Shown piece after piece: positions 33,825-45,505 of a stretch of 64,000 nucleotides of DNA (position 1 is the stretch's first letter; every line of letters starts with the position of its first letter). Position numbers and translations under genes: made by a program. A model generated the notes under the pieces. That model worked only from the letters and a program-made list of their open reading frames with translations, did not search any database and was not told the origin of the DNA. Source of the DNA: Aurelia coerulea (lineage: Eukaryota > Cnidaria > Scyphozoa > Semaeostomeae > Ulmaridae); the NCBI GenBank assembly GCA_039566865.1, contig CM076959.1, positions 7,361,501 through 7,425,500 on the forward strand, written 5' to 3'.

Positions 33825-34378
33825 AGAAGGGGTAAGTACAGTCTGTATAACATTATCGTACTACAAATGACCCAAGCGCATGCCTGTTTCATAAGTAATG
33901 TGTTTTCATAAGCAAACGAGCAGTGAATGGAATTCTAAAGAAGAGAAGTGCTCACAGGTAATGATTCACTGTAGCTAAGGTAACTTAAACAAAATATAGT
34001 AGGAACGTGCTGGGACAACCCGTGCTTGGTTCTCGTCAAATCAAATGCGCCTTGTGAATTACTAGTAATTACAATGGCATTTTGGGTGATTTGCCGACCT
34101 ATTTATAATGCAAGCAAGTTCACTGGAATATAGAACCCTTAAAGAAATGTGTATCTATTTCATAACGACAATAAGAGTAATAACTAGCTTTTTTCTGCTA
34201 CTGGTGGTAGTAGGTACACGTTACACGTCTCAAATCCTGACATATTTAAGGATACTGGATTAGCTGATGCAGTATTTGATTCTTTCCATAAGAATGTAGC
34301 ATTAAAATGCTTTTACTTTTAACATATGTTTTGGTGTCTGAAATGTAAGAGAAAATAAAATTGCCTTGTTCCTTTCAA

Positions 34379-35565
34379 GGTGATCTCACTACCTGTTCAG
34401 AATCCAACACCAGAGAGAATACTGCTGACGAGAGCGTGCATCAATCCATTGTTAATGGCTCGACTTACAGGAAGGAAAAGACAAACATGTTGAAATGTCC
34501 TCAGTTCAACCTAGAAACAAAAGACAGGTATAATTTGAAAAGGCATATAAAGCGAATTCATGGGGAAGAACACGTCAAAGCCGTTGAAACAGGTGGATGC
34601 ATCTGTCTGGAATGTGGACACAAATGCCATTGAATCGAAGATCTAAGACAGCACCTTGCTGAAAGTCACGAGTTCATTTTTAGATTTGAGGAAAAACAAT
34701 TTGCAACCATTGCAGGTAGAATTTCTATTTCTGAACCTTTAACTTACAACCATGCATAAAAATAGACAATAATTTAGTAATAAAACAATAAAGTCAGTAA
34801 AACGTAAAGCTAATTCAGAATGTGTTGGCATTGTTCTTGGTCAATTACATCATACAACAACCTCGACAACAACCAATTCAGTAAATAGTGCTAATAAAGG
34901 TGTTTATCAAGATCCATTGAAATAATCAATGCTCCCTACAGTGCCAAATCTTCAAATATTACATTATTCTTCGGTTCATCTTAATCAGAGATTAAACGCC
35001 TTGAAACGTTTCCTTAGAATCTTCACCAAATGTAAAAAGCACTGTTTTCATGTTTCGGTGATTTTTTCATTGCACATACCACAGCATCATGTTTCGAATT
35101 TTATCAGATGGAGCAGAAGCTGCGTAAAATGACGTAATCGTGCATTCTGATTTATAAGGAAGTGTTTGACTAAGTAAGCTTTTTGAAGAGTTTGAGATCT
35201 AAGAAGGAAATATCAAGTGTTGCCCTTACTTCGTGAAGTGTTGCAGGGAGCTAGGGGGCTTAAAGTTACAAAATTTCCCATTTGCGCGTACAGTTTCTGC
35301 TCTGCACTTCTTTCACGATTTTAACGATATTATCTAGGGATGACTTGCAAGAAAGTACATGATGACAGAATTTACCCGTTTCTATTTATCAACAGAATTT
35401 GAAGAGTGGAAAGAGTACATTGAAATTAATTGTCAGACATGCTACAGGAAGACTGCATCTGTAAAAACAAAAGGCGGAGACATTTTGGTTTACTATCAAT
35501 GTAACAGAGGAGGAAAATACAAGCCAAAAAGAAAAGGAAAGAGAAGATTGAAGACAGGAGGTTAG
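34379..35565 (+). pseudogene. C2H2 zinc-finger / FAR1-like protein exons with a nonsense codon
   Basis: The first exon (acceptor TTTCAAG at 34379 to about 34716) encodes a finger-like segment LKCPQFNLETKDRYNLKRHIKRIH, in which the second Cys is lost. A second finger reads ICLECGHKCH, stop, IEDLRQHLAESH; the in-frame TGA at 34632-34634 splits it. The second exon (35359-35565) encodes STEFEEWKEYIE..CYRKTASV..DILVYYQCNRGGKYKPKRKGKRRLK, the YYxCNRxGxY pattern of FAR1/MULE-associated zinc domains that follow C2H2 fingers in many invertebrate transposon proteins. Probably one broken gene. Its relation to the upstream protease is inferred from strand and spacing only. Confidence 0.5.
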
Positions 35566-36115
35566 AATTTCTGTCTAAACTCTTACCAATGGCTTATCTC
35601 CATAGTTTTAGCATGGTTTGCTTGCATTGACAACTGTTTGCAGTGCCAATACTGCAATCTTTTACCTCGAAATGCTAGTTATGTGGCCGTTCAGAGCATC
35701 AGCTTAGCACATCTGCTAAAACCTAAAAAAAATAGTACACACCTTTTGCAGCTATATCAGTATCATGATATGTTTATGCTACTTACTTACTTATTTACCG
35801 CTGGCGTACCGGGCAGTGACTGACATTCTACTAACTATTTTGTTCATAGGTACAATATGATAGTGGACCCTATTTTCACAACGTGGTTTCCTTTGAAATT
35901 TAGGATTGAAGAGCATATTTCAAGCTCTGCAGATGTTTAAATATACGCCCAAGACATTGAGAAGAGATTTTTTCTCTGCAGTTTATAGCTTTGCATTCAT
36001 CCTAACTCTGTGAAGTAATCTTGAACACTCTTCTATCAAATTTAGCGATGTCCACAGGTTATTTAGTCGTCTTTTGTCCTCTCAATTCCTTATGAGTCCA
36101 CTCACCTTTCACCTT

Positions 36116-36505
36116 TCACCACTCACCTTTCTCGGACAACTCAAATATGTGGATCTCGACCCCAAGACAATTGGCGAGAGCATACACAATGAGATCTTGG
36201 GTATCTCTGCTGTACACCCTCTCGTTGACGTACCGCTCCAAGTCGCGCACAGCATCAACATCCTCATAATTAACGTGGTTGTGGTAATATCTCAGGTTAC
36301 TCAAGATTTCAAATTTCACCATCTCCAGCAAACCAGGTACACTTGGGCAGGCGAGAACTTTTGAATGGGCCAGGGAAGCTCGAACAGAGTGAACGACGCA
36401 ATGCCCATCTCCAGGCTGACGCAAGATTCTCTTCTCTTCAATGGAATACACATGCTGCCGACCGTCAGTTGCCATCAGTTGACTGGAAATTGAGAAATAT
36501 AGCAT
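36116..36505 (-). pseudogene. OTU-type cysteine protease fragment
   Basis: The 129-residue frame has RILRQPGDGHCVVHSVRASL, the DGxC active-site motif of OTU deubiquitinases (Asp33, Cys36). It also has LERYVNERVYSRDTQDLIVYALANCLGVEIHIFE, the fold's central helices and strand. The catalytic His strand that should follow is missing; the frame ends after SEKGEW next to a TCACCTTTCACC repeat. Either the last exon lies elsewhere or the gene is truncated. OTU domains occur both as host enzymes and as cargo of retro- and DNA transposons. Confidence 0.75.
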
Positions 36506-36519
36506 TCATTTTAACGGTA

Positions 36520-37130
36520 TTATAAGGCATCAGTTGCTTCTGTGCTGCAAGAGACTTGTGCCACACAATCATTATCAAATATGATTTCTTCCATAATGTT
36601 TCAAACTTTCACAATCATATAAACAATATCACATTAACCAGGATAATGAAAGGTAGTATCTAGACTAAAATATAGATGCTTTATCTAATTATTGGGAATG
36701 TTACGATCATATTTTGCTTTCCACAGTAATAGAACCAATCAAATGAATCGGATTACCTTCAGACGCAAAGGATCATGGTAACATTTAGGATCATGCCATC
36801 AATAGCGCAATTCCTTTCCGAAGTAGTTGTTCTTAGGAAATTCCAGTTTCAACTATAAAATCAAATGACGCTTCGCTGTCGCTTCATCAGAAATCAATTA
36901 TTTCAAAGTACATATATGTGAGGTCGCGCAAATCCAATGTGTGATTGGCTAATACTGCAGGCTATATTAATTGTCATATTCTTTTATGAGGCAGCAAAGC
37001 AAAGACTGACATTGAACATTACTTGTTGGCATATCATGTGAACAGAAATTCCTCATTTAGGGAGCCGTCGTTATCAACCACAATAGAGGGAGTGGAAAAA
37101 ATATGGGAATTTCTGTGAAAATTTAAAGAT
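36520..37130. other. Non-coding stretch, nothing recognised
   Basis: AT-rich, no motif or repeat ends found. Confidence 0.4.
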
Positions 37131-37139
37131 TGAAAACAG

Positions 37140-37910
37140 CTTTGCACCTCTGAGCATGGGTTCCAAATCTTTAACTCCGCGTAAAAAGGTGGGTGTAAAA
37201 TTCAATGACCTATTTCCTTTAATTGAATGGCTTGAAAGAGGCTTTAGATACTTATCTATAATTCTACCATTGGACTTTCCAGCAATTTTGAATATTTTTC
37301 GAAATTACAGCGTATCTTACATTTCAACTCATTGGAGGATGTGATGTCATCAAATTTCTAAATCATAAACCAGATGAGTGACAGACTTTTGCTCGACACC
37401 ATATTGTAGGCATTCATAAACTATGGTGTTCTTCAAAATTACTTCATGTTTCGTCAAACAGTTTAGAAATGACGATGGTTTTAATTTTTGAAATCTTGAA
37501 AAAGAAGAAAAACACTCTAATTCTGGAGATATTGAACATTTCCGAAAATCCCAATGGTAGAATTATAATCATCATAATAGCATAAAAGAAAGGTCTACCT
37601 TATTACAGGCATGGCAGCTATGAGACTAAACTAAACTAACACATAATATTAAATACAAATTACAGTAACGATAAAAATCTTGAACAAAAGACTGTGAATT
37701 GAATAAAAAGAGAAATGAACTAAAATGTATCAAATAAAGCTACGGTGAAATGTAAAATAGCAGCAACAAAAAAAAGAAGAGAATGTGTGAATAAATGAGA
37801 ATTATAGAGAAATAACTAAAGTTTCTTTGAAGTCATTCAGTTCTAAGAAATGGGTCACTCAATTTTACACCAGCCTTTTTTCAAAGATTTGGAACCTATG
37901 CTGAACCTCT
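37140..37910. repeat. Nested imperfect inverted repeats
   Basis: GGGTTCCAAATCTTTAAC..GGTGGGTGTAAAATTCAATGACC (37155-37212) recurs inverted as GGGTCACTCAATTTTACACC..TTTGGAACC (37851-37896). Between them TATAATTCTACCATTGG (37256) recurs inverted near 37550. A decayed foldback element is the simplest reading. Confidence 0.55.
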
Positions 37911-37919
37911 GCATTCTCA

Positions 37920-38870
37920 AGATGTACAATTTCATACCCCAAACAGCAAAAATTCCAATGAATAACGTCGAAGAGAATGAAAAGGGCTTAAAATAGGCAC
38001 AGGAAATTTCTGTACAACTTTTTGGATAAATGACAAACAAATTAGAACAGAATATATATGATTGAAATATTTGTGAAAACATCAAAATATTTCATTTCCA
38101 TTCTCAGACCAAAGCATAAGTTCGTCCTACCCCTCCTCGTTTGCTTCCACCCCTGTCCCTGTAATAATATGTTACCACTCCCTTAATATTTCGAAACAAT
38201 TACGCGATCCCTCAAGGGGGCTCCCAGCATGTGAAGTAGAGTCCTTAACCTCCCTAAAAACGCAAAACGCATGTATGCAATTTGTGTAAAGTTTGAATTA
38301 CAAACTCATGCAGAATTTCATCCTCATACAATATGATAAAGAATACTTACAATTTGTTCCCACAACTTGGAGATGATTCTTCATCACTTGAGCCCAAAGT
38401 AATAGGGTACCCATAATCACCAGCCCGTGCTCTGGTGGAAAAATAATGTGCGAGTGAATTTAATTTATTCTGTAACTTTTATCTTACGCCGATCGTTGTC
38501 CCATATTTCCTGGATCCGAAAATCCAACATTCCGTGAGATGCAAGAGATATCTCTCTCCCCAATGCTCCATTACGAATGAAATTGAATTGAAGTTACGGA
38601 GTTTTGGAATGGCGGATCCAAGAACTATGAGAAGGGGATCTGTCAGAATGACTTCAGGAAATAGGCTTGGTCTGGGCCAAGTCTAACTTCCTTGTGCTTA
38701 GTGCAAAAAAGTTTAATTTTTTTCTCAAATTTTGCCAAGAAGCAGGGGAACAGTGCAAATTCGGCAACGTCTGAAGCATTAACAGACTCCTTATTATGAA
38801 CTGGAGGCTATAAAAAAGGAGCAACGGAAGAAAAGGACAGACTCTAGTCAGTCAAAAATGCTTAACTTGG
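37920..38870. other. Non-coding stretch, nothing recognised
   Basis: No coding islands or terminal repeats identified. Confidence 0.4.
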
Positions 38871-38881
38871 ACGAATCAAGG

Positions 38882-39255
38882 CACGGGCAGTAGGAAACGC
38901 TGAATTTAGCAAAGCTTTACGGGTGATACATCAAGTTATTCCTTTCCAACTATATCATTCCATTCGTGATATATCGACTTGTTTTCCTTCTGTGTCTACG
39001 TTTCCTGCGAAGGCACCATTTTAATCCGATTGACAGGACTTCACGGGCACTAGATTAATTACGCCACTCAAACGGAAACTCCTCAGTGCCTTTGAGGTCC
39101 TGTCAATCGGATTGAAATGGCGCCTTCGCAGGAAACGTAGACACAGAAGGAAAACAAGTCGATATATCACGAATGGAATGATATATTAGGATAGGAATAA
39201 CTCGATGTATCACCCGTAAAGCTTTTGCTAAATTCAGCCTTTCCTACCGCCCGTG
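38882..39255. mobile_element. 374-bp foldback MITE with 7-8-bp TSD
   Basis: Arms of about 165 bp (CACGGGCAGTAGGAAA.. / ..TTTCCTACCGCCCGTG) surround a loop of about 50 bp. ATCAAGG flanks both ends (38875-38881, 39256-39262). The arms include GTTTTCCTTCTGTGTCTACG and its inverse. Superfamily uncertain; a 7-8-bp duplication could suit hAT or P-type elements. Confidence 0.8.
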
Positions 39256-39263
39256 ATCAAGGC

Positions 39264-40370
39264 TTACAAAACTTTCCAAGTATCGGTGTCTTCACGCCGG
39301 GGTCTTCGCTCTAGGTACTCCAGTAAATATACTTTTCTCATATTTGCCCCTAATAAGGAGAAATCACTAGATGGTTGCAAAATCACACATAATGATTACA
39401 CACATTCTCCGCATAAAAATGAGATGAAAGTAGAGGGAACTTACTTCTCAAACGAAATCTTCAGCCAATGCGAGAACGACTTTGACGACAATGACTTTCA
39501 GGGTAGTGCCAGCGATATTAGTGACGATGATGATGTTGAGATGGGGGACAATGCAGGGGATTCAGACTAAACATTTTTGGACAATTTTTCAGAAAAAGAA
39601 TATTCGTAGAAAAAGTGAATGATCCCTTGCAATGATAGAAGGGGGCGTTGGGCTTTCACAAGTTGCGGGCTTGGCCAATTTTAACCCTTGGGTTTCAGTC
39701 TTTTATTCAAAATCCAGATTTTGTCCGGTTTTCAATATCATGCAGTTTGTGCAATTAATTGAGATAGAACAACCAGCTTTCCGATGCTTAAAACCATATA
39801 AATGAGAAAAATGTTAGGAACCATCAATGATTGCTGATGCAAATTGAAGGGATTTTCAAAAGTACTGTTTCGGATTTTCCTATTTTGCCTGTATATTTTT
39901 GGGTTTTTCGATAATTTTGGCTTGGGTTTGGCAGGCTCTTCTGGTACCCTCTAATTAGGCCCCCTCACCTTACGATTTTACCATGTATCGACATTTTCTA
40001 TCTTAATTATTTATGAACGATTTTTTGTCTCAATGACAGGCTTAGGACCAACTTGAAGTCATTCTAAACTAATCTTATCTCCTTGCTTGGAGAGCCGAAG
40101 TCACTCACAATTATGCAGCACGATATTGTGGAAACGTGAATAGATTTGTAAGGGCTAATTGCAATGATAAGTATGCTATAAAGCTAATACAAAGACCTTC
40201 CTGTCGCCCACGTGGACACCCATCGCAGCCAACATATTTGTTTAGCCTCGGTTTCATGAAAACTCCTCCTATTTCAAAATGGCGCTCATGCTCCGAGAGC
40301 GAGATGCAACGCTGCTAGCTAATAACTTGATGGAATGGCCTCTGAAGAAAATTCAGTATGTCCAACAGGT
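39264..40370. other. Mostly non-coding; one acidic open frame
   Basis: A frame running to 39570 ends in DDNDFQGSASDISDDDDVEM. The acidic tail resembles a disordered protein end, but no domain, splice site or start supports a gene. The rest is featureless. Confidence 0.3.
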
Positions 40371-40383
40371 AAATTTAAGTTTA

Positions 40384-41545
40384 TTAAGGTTTAAATAATG
40401 TTTTTTTGCAAAAATTACATTGCCCGCAAATTTTGCAGGTGTGCATGCGTTTTTTCCCCGTAGCGACCTGACTATTTACTTTGCCAAGGTATGGCCTCAG
40501 GATTTTATCAATGTAATCGCTGAGTGGACTTGTCCTGCTATATTTGAACTCATTGTAAGGCTCGAAGGGCAATCTACTGTTAAACATTCATTTGGTTCGA
40601 GTGCTATTTTGTCAATTATTTCTTTGCATTTGTGTACTTTAGGTAAACCGTAAATATTGCTAGGTTTATGATCAAAGTTTGAGGTAATCACATTCTTTTC
40701 TTGTTAACTCATTGTCAAATTATCTTGTTAAGCTTTTAATTTGCTTAAGCATTTTTTTCATGTGTATGTTTTGTGTCGCTAAGTAGTGTTAATATTTTCT
40801 CTCTATGATAAAGTGTGTCCATAATGACGCATGATCCTCCTTTATCTTCCTCTTTTATAATCAAATTTTCATCTTGTTTGAGTTCTATAATTGCCGACCA
40901 TTCATCCTCTTTGAGGTTGGGTGAAATTTTTTTCTTATTTTGGCATGTTTCATCAAAAGGATATTTTGTCAGGTAATCTACATATGTATCTAAAATTATG
41001 CTTCTGTGTGGTGGGGGATTAAAATTAATTGGATTTTTACCAAGCTTGGATCCAAATCGTGAGTAGAATCGTTTTTATCTGCCCAATATTCAATAAATCG
41101 TAATTTCCTACAGAATTTTTCTACATCACTTTTTAGTTCTACATGATTACTCCTTGGTGTTAGAGTAAATATAAGTCCAAATTTTGTCAAGACTTGATTG
41201 CCTTGTTACCAATAGCCCTTTTTGTTAGCATAAGAAGCTTCAGTGTTATTATTGATTGACTTACTGCTAGAATCTCGCTGTCCGTGCTTGGCCTGTTGTC
41301 ATGTTTCAATCTGTTTCTCTTCCCTGCCTCTTGTTTAATCTTCTGTCATCTTGCCAGAAGTCTGCATTGCTGTTGCGGTCTGGGCTGCTTTGTTGGTGTT
41401 GTTGTTGTTGTTGCCATTGGCGGAAATTGTTGGTTCTGTTGCAAGGAGGTGGCTGGTTAGTATTATTCGGTCTGGTGTTCCGCTCGTTTGATTGGTTTGT
41501 TGGTTGATATTGGTTGTATTGTTGGTCTGGTGTTTGTTCCATGTC
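40384..41545 (-). pseudogene. Penelope-like element reverse transcriptase relic
   Basis: Minus-strand frames give, in order, a Gln/Asn-rich segment (41542-41306), FTLTPRSNHVELKSDVEKFCRKLRFIEYWADK (41160-41060), a block ENLIIKEEDKGGSCVIMD (about 40880-40815), SNIYGLPKVHK (40670-40640) and TSPLSDYIDKILRPYL (40540-40480). KGG..V, YGLPKVHK and SPT..LSDYIDKILRP are diagnostic of Penelope-like RTs. After ILRPYL the sequence jumps to GKKRMHTCKICGQCNFC, so the RT catalytic core is deleted. Several frameshifts. No GIY-YIG endonuclease seen. Confidence 0.75.
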
Positions 41546-41641
41546 CAGCTTCAGAAGCCATTCTTATTTTTTTTCCATATTTCTTTTGATTTTGCTTCTT
41601 CTCCTTTCATCCTTTGAACCATAGCTCAATGCCGTCTTTTT

Positions 41642-41914
41642 TAGCCTACGCATAGACCCATCATCCCAAAGGAGGAAAGGGTCTACGAAACAAAAAGCAA
41701 AAGCTTGCTACTGAGGTTTCTAGATTTCTGGAAACTTAATTCATGCAGCCTTTGTTTCAACCATAGAAATATTTCTATTCCTATGGTTTCAACGCGTTTC
41801 ATAACTAATTTGAAAAGGGGATTATAATGAGTAATTGGGCAGCCGTAGCAAGCCTTTGCTCTTCGTTTCGTACGCCCTTTCCTCCTTTGGGATAATGGGT
41901 CTACACATAGACTA
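41642..41914. mobile_element. 273-bp MULE-type MITE, second family member
   Basis: Ends TAGCCTACGCATAGACCCA / GGGTCTACACATAGACTA match the 198-bp element at 17932. Flanks CGTCTTTTT and CGTCTTTGT (41633-41641, 41915-41923) agree at 8 of 9 bases. Relative to the 17932 copy the interior is inverted and longer, with an extra GTCTACGAAACAAA / TTTCGTACGCCC pair. Confidence 0.8.
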
Positions 41915-41984
41915 CGTCTTTGTTGACTCGTCATTTCCTGCTGTCTCTATCTCTGAGACCATCGTTTGATCGACTGCTTCGTAT

Positions 41985-42560
41985 CATGATTTAAAATTTG
42001 TTATTCTTACTTTCGTTATGTTGATGTCGCATTTGATGGTTTGCATGGCATGTCTCAATGACCTGGATAAAGCTACATATGCTTGACCAAACGCAAACAC
42101 AACCTTTAAAGAGATTACAACTGAAGGTAAAGTCTGACCCTGACTTTTGTGGATCGTCATCGTCCATGCGAGTTGTAGCAGTAATTGGCGTCGCGAAGCA
42201 ACCAGTACACAATCTTTGTTTCATCGGCTCCAAACTTACGGTTCAATGGTTGTCACCCTTCCATTTAATTTGTGGCTTATCACATGCAACCGATGTAACA
42301 GTGCTCAGAGATACATTCTCTAAGCCCAGTTTATTGATGTTTCTTAGAAGCATTAATCTTGCATTAAGCATTATTATTTGTAGACATGTTTCAGGAAATG
42401 GGCATTCCTTCAACTTATTTTTGTCACCTGTATCTTTAGCATTTGATGCGTACACAACACCGGGGATACTCCGCAAGATGGAGTCGTTCTTGCTCTCCAC
42501 ATCAATCTTACGGCCATACAAAAACACAGTTTCAAGGTCATTCACGCTATCATAGCACAG
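41985..42560 (-). pseudogene. Pif1-like helicase C-terminus (possible Helitron relic)
   Basis: The minus strand reads LETVFLYGRK..V, then NARLMLLRNINKLGLENV, KPQIKWKGDNH and, after a frameshift near 42180, [18 protein letters not shown] with [16 protein letters not shown] and QAYVALSR are helicase motifs V and VI of Pif1, and LMLLRN is the linker typical of Pif1 proteins in Helitrons and viruses. Only the C-terminal third remains, ending at a stop near 41989. A Helitron 3' hairpin was not located, so origin is inferred. Confidence 0.75.
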
Positions 42561-42819
42561 GGGACATTCGTCTAAGCATGGGCAAGAACTTTGGTGACGT
42601 TGCGAGGGCAGCTTTGAAATAATGGCAGGAAATTTTAACTTCTGCTGACGTGATCTCGGTTTATGTCATAGCATTTTCAGGGAAGTTTCCAGAGTACCTA
42701 CGGTTTGTATTAGTTTCTTTTTACTCGAGTTACATTATCTTCAGTGTTTGCACCGACAAAAACGAAGAAACTGAAAAAAACCGATGATGGTACATTTATT
42801 GGGAAATAGCTTCACATTG

Positions 42820-43645
42820 TCAACATAGCATTCACAATCATTAATGAAGGAAAGGATAATTCAGTGGAAGAAAATTATCAAATTGCACTCCTAAAGATAA
42901 AAGAGGATTATGAGCATTTACGCACTGAACTGATTGACATCAGACACAAAGTTGAAAATACAAAGTTTGTTCTTTTCAGAGGCATAAAGTGTGACAAAGA
43001 GTGATATTTGGGAGGGGACTGGACATTCTTAGCTATGGTATGTGGAATTGGGAGTGCAACTTCAGACTACCCATGTGTATGGTGTATATGTAAAACAGCA
43101 GAAAGATATGATATTACAAAGTGATGGTCAATTTTTGATACCTCCAAAGGAGCACGATATATAGTAGAGATTGCTGCTAAAAAAGGACTCTTCAAGTCAA
43201 AGTGTAGCTGCAAATATCGACCCTTGTTTCCTTCTATCCCAATCACGAATGTTATCATTGACACTCTTCCTCTCTTTCTCACAGTTACTGATAACTTGCA
43301 AAATTTACTGATCTTAGAGCTTAGAAGGCAAGATGCTATTGAAAAAAGACAAATTGTAATGACTTTGACAGGAAGAAGTATACCCAACATGGCTGCCTAC
43401 GAGAATGCTTTAAACAGTGAGTGTGGTATTGACTTCCATTGGGCTATTGACAAGGAAACATAAAAATCAAAATGGAGATGCCTCACCGGTCCTGAGAAGT
43501 TGGTCTTGTTTTCAAAGATAAGCATGACCATTTTGTTACCTGGCAATTGAAAGGTGGACAGCATACAACAGCTTTAGACAGATTTCTTAGAAGACTACAA
43601 AATGATTCGTATCACAATGGAGAATGAGATTGTCGGACTACAAAC
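42820..43645 (+). pseudogene. Second copy of the unclassified GGD..CxxC transposase-like family
   Basis: Reads GGDWTFLAMVCGIGSATSDY then PCVWCICKTAERYDITK, then RPLFPSIPITNVIIDTLPLF, GIDFHWAIDKET and WRCLTGPEKL, across in-frame stops near 43001, 43124 and 43460. It shares the GGD..L..G core with the minus-strand pseudogene at 8.2-11.5 kb but keeps the CxxC. The layout (Asp-containing strand, Cys insertion, later Asp and Glu) fits an RNase-H-fold transposase. I cannot name the superfamily. The 3' side is lost where a mariner-like sequence and LINE copy C follow. Confidence 0.55.
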
Positions 43646-43808
43646 TTGAATAGATGGCTGGTTTCTACAGGGTTTCCCAAAAAAATGTGCCCGTTTGTCT
43701 GAAGATTGCGACAAAACGTCAACAGATTTTCGCCAAACTTTTGCATGACGTTGCTTTTCGGCAGGTTATTAAATCTGGGATCCTGATTACCCTCTGCAGA
43801 GTACCATG

Positions 43809-44990
43809 ATAAGTTTATTTTTTTATTTTTTTTTTTTTTATATTCATAAAATGTTACATTACATGTTACCTACTATACTTTCTAATTACTATACTACAAT
43901 ACAACACTACAGGTACGATACCACAGGCAGCAAAAGACAATGACTACGCCCGTGGCCATTAACATATAGACATGCAAATAAATGAGATTAAGTAAAACAT
44001 CTACAAAAAATACAATTAATTACTGACAAATACTGCGAACTGTTTCACATTTGATGTAAGGCCAGCATTGGCGCACGATACCGAATGATAGGAACCCCAG
44101 ACGACAGAACAGGGCTACTGGTTTTCAATGTAATCTTTCTGAAATACTCCGATTTTGTGTGGATGAACTTTGGTTCATACATCGTTTACCGAACATCAAG
44201 TGTGAAACAGACTTAACAAACGGGGAGCAAATAAAACACTTTGTGGCTGTGTGACGTATAATAAAAATTTGAGTTCAGCCAAACCGACCAGTTTTGTGGA
44301 TAAAATTTAAGGTCATTTCTAGTATATTCTTATTTACGTCATCAGAAAGGTCTTTATCACCATACAATAAATATTGTACTAGAACGTTGTTTGGAAGGCT
44401 GTTGATGTGAACAAATGGTTGTAATAATTCCGAAACTCCAGCGAGAAGATCTCGTCGGTGGATGCCGAATGAAGGGCAAAGCAACAAAAAGTGTTCTGTA
44501 TCTTCAATCCCATCGTTCGTTGGGCACATTGGGTTCACCGTATCTCTGAAATTATGCTTGAATTTATGAAAGTTCAATTTACTCAGACCAACCCTTATTT
44601 GGAAAAGATAAGCTAGGCCTATTGGGTCGTGAATGCCAAAAACAGATTTTGCAGGGAGGCGAATTATCGATAGAAGCTTTTTCTTAAAGACAGCAACAGA
44701 CGGAGCGAGTCTTATTTCAGGATCAAGTTCATTCCATTCAGATAGGCAGTTTGGATAGAAGGTAGATTTAAATTTTTCTGTTCTTGCCCTTATTCGACCA
44801 ATTACATCCTGGTTGCGAAAAGAATAGTTCGACTGATGAAGTGATGGGATAGGCGTCTTTGTGTACAAAGGGGTGAGATTATTCATTATATTATAGAACA
44901 AGGTAAGGCGTCTACTCCACCTCCTGGAATTTAATGACCTGGAATTTAAGTTTATTCCCTGCGAAGCAGTGTAAATCAAGTCCCGATAGC
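43809..44990 (-). mobile_element. LINE 3' end, copy C (longest)
   Basis: The minus-strand frame 44979-44275 keeps 234 residues of the polyprotein C-terminus (YNIMNNLTPLYTK.., FKSTFYPNCLSEWNELDPEI.., MCPTNDGIEDTEHFLLLCPS.., FIHKTGRFG). The 3' UTR has TTTCACATTTGATGTAAGG / CATCAAGTGTGAAAC (about 44042 and 44189 on the plus strand) and ends in an A-rich tail seen as a T run at 43811-43840. It is the best of three copies of one family. Five-prime truncated at about 44990. Confidence 0.85.
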
Positions 44991-44999
44991 GATCGCGCG

Positions 45000-45345
45000 A
45001 AAATCCAAGAGGATCTTGAAATAAATTTCTATCTCATGAAATTTCTCTATTAATTAAATCAAATTGATCTTGATAATTTAAACGCTTTAGAACGAAGAAT
45101 GTAATTTTTTCTTTCCCAATCTTTTCCAATGATTGTTCTTCATATATAACGATAAAAGCTCTGCCAGCGGCGGAATCAAGAGCTAAGCATTGTTCTTCAG
45201 ATGAGCAAAATTCATCGTAACATTCCAAAATAACAATGAATCTCTTCCAAAATTGGGATCCTGTTAACTCCGTTCGAATTTTGCCCATAATATGATATAT
45301 ACAAAATGATAGCAAGTAGCTTGTGAATTCTCTGATGCAAACAGC
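45000..45345 (-). other. Unrecognised minus-strand open frame
   Basis: A minus-strand frame (45315-45034) reads IYHIMGKIRTELTGSQFWKRF..CYDEFCSSEEQCLALD and ends at QFDLINREIS. Composition looks protein-like, but no family was recognised. It continues, with stops, into the duplicated segment just downstream (higher coordinates), so it may be one decayed gene. Confidence 0.3.
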
Positions 45346-45505
45346 AAATAAATAAATTCCAGTATGTTCTCCAGTAGTAAGCTCTTTGCCAAATCAGCGA
45401 ATAACAATGAATAACTTTGTCAAACAGCAATTAAATAAAACCAGTGTATTCTCCAGTAGTAAGGTCTTTGCCAAATCAGCGAATAACAATGAATAACTTT
45501 GTCCT
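45346..45505. repeat. Tandem duplication of about 80 bp
   Basis: The segment containing CTCCAGTAGTAAGCTCTTTG..CCAAATCAGCGAATAACAATG (45367-45420) is repeated at about 45451-45505 with AAGGTC for AAGCTC. It directly precedes the hairpin array. Confidence 0.8.

Noticed and set aside
39253..39570. Acidic-tail open frame as a gene
   Set aside because: The start lies within foldback MITE flank sequence, and there are no homologous motifs or splice sites.
41306..41542. Gln/Asn-rich frame as a prion-like protein
   Set aside because: It sits upstream of Penelope RT blocks on the same strand and is better read as part of that decayed element.
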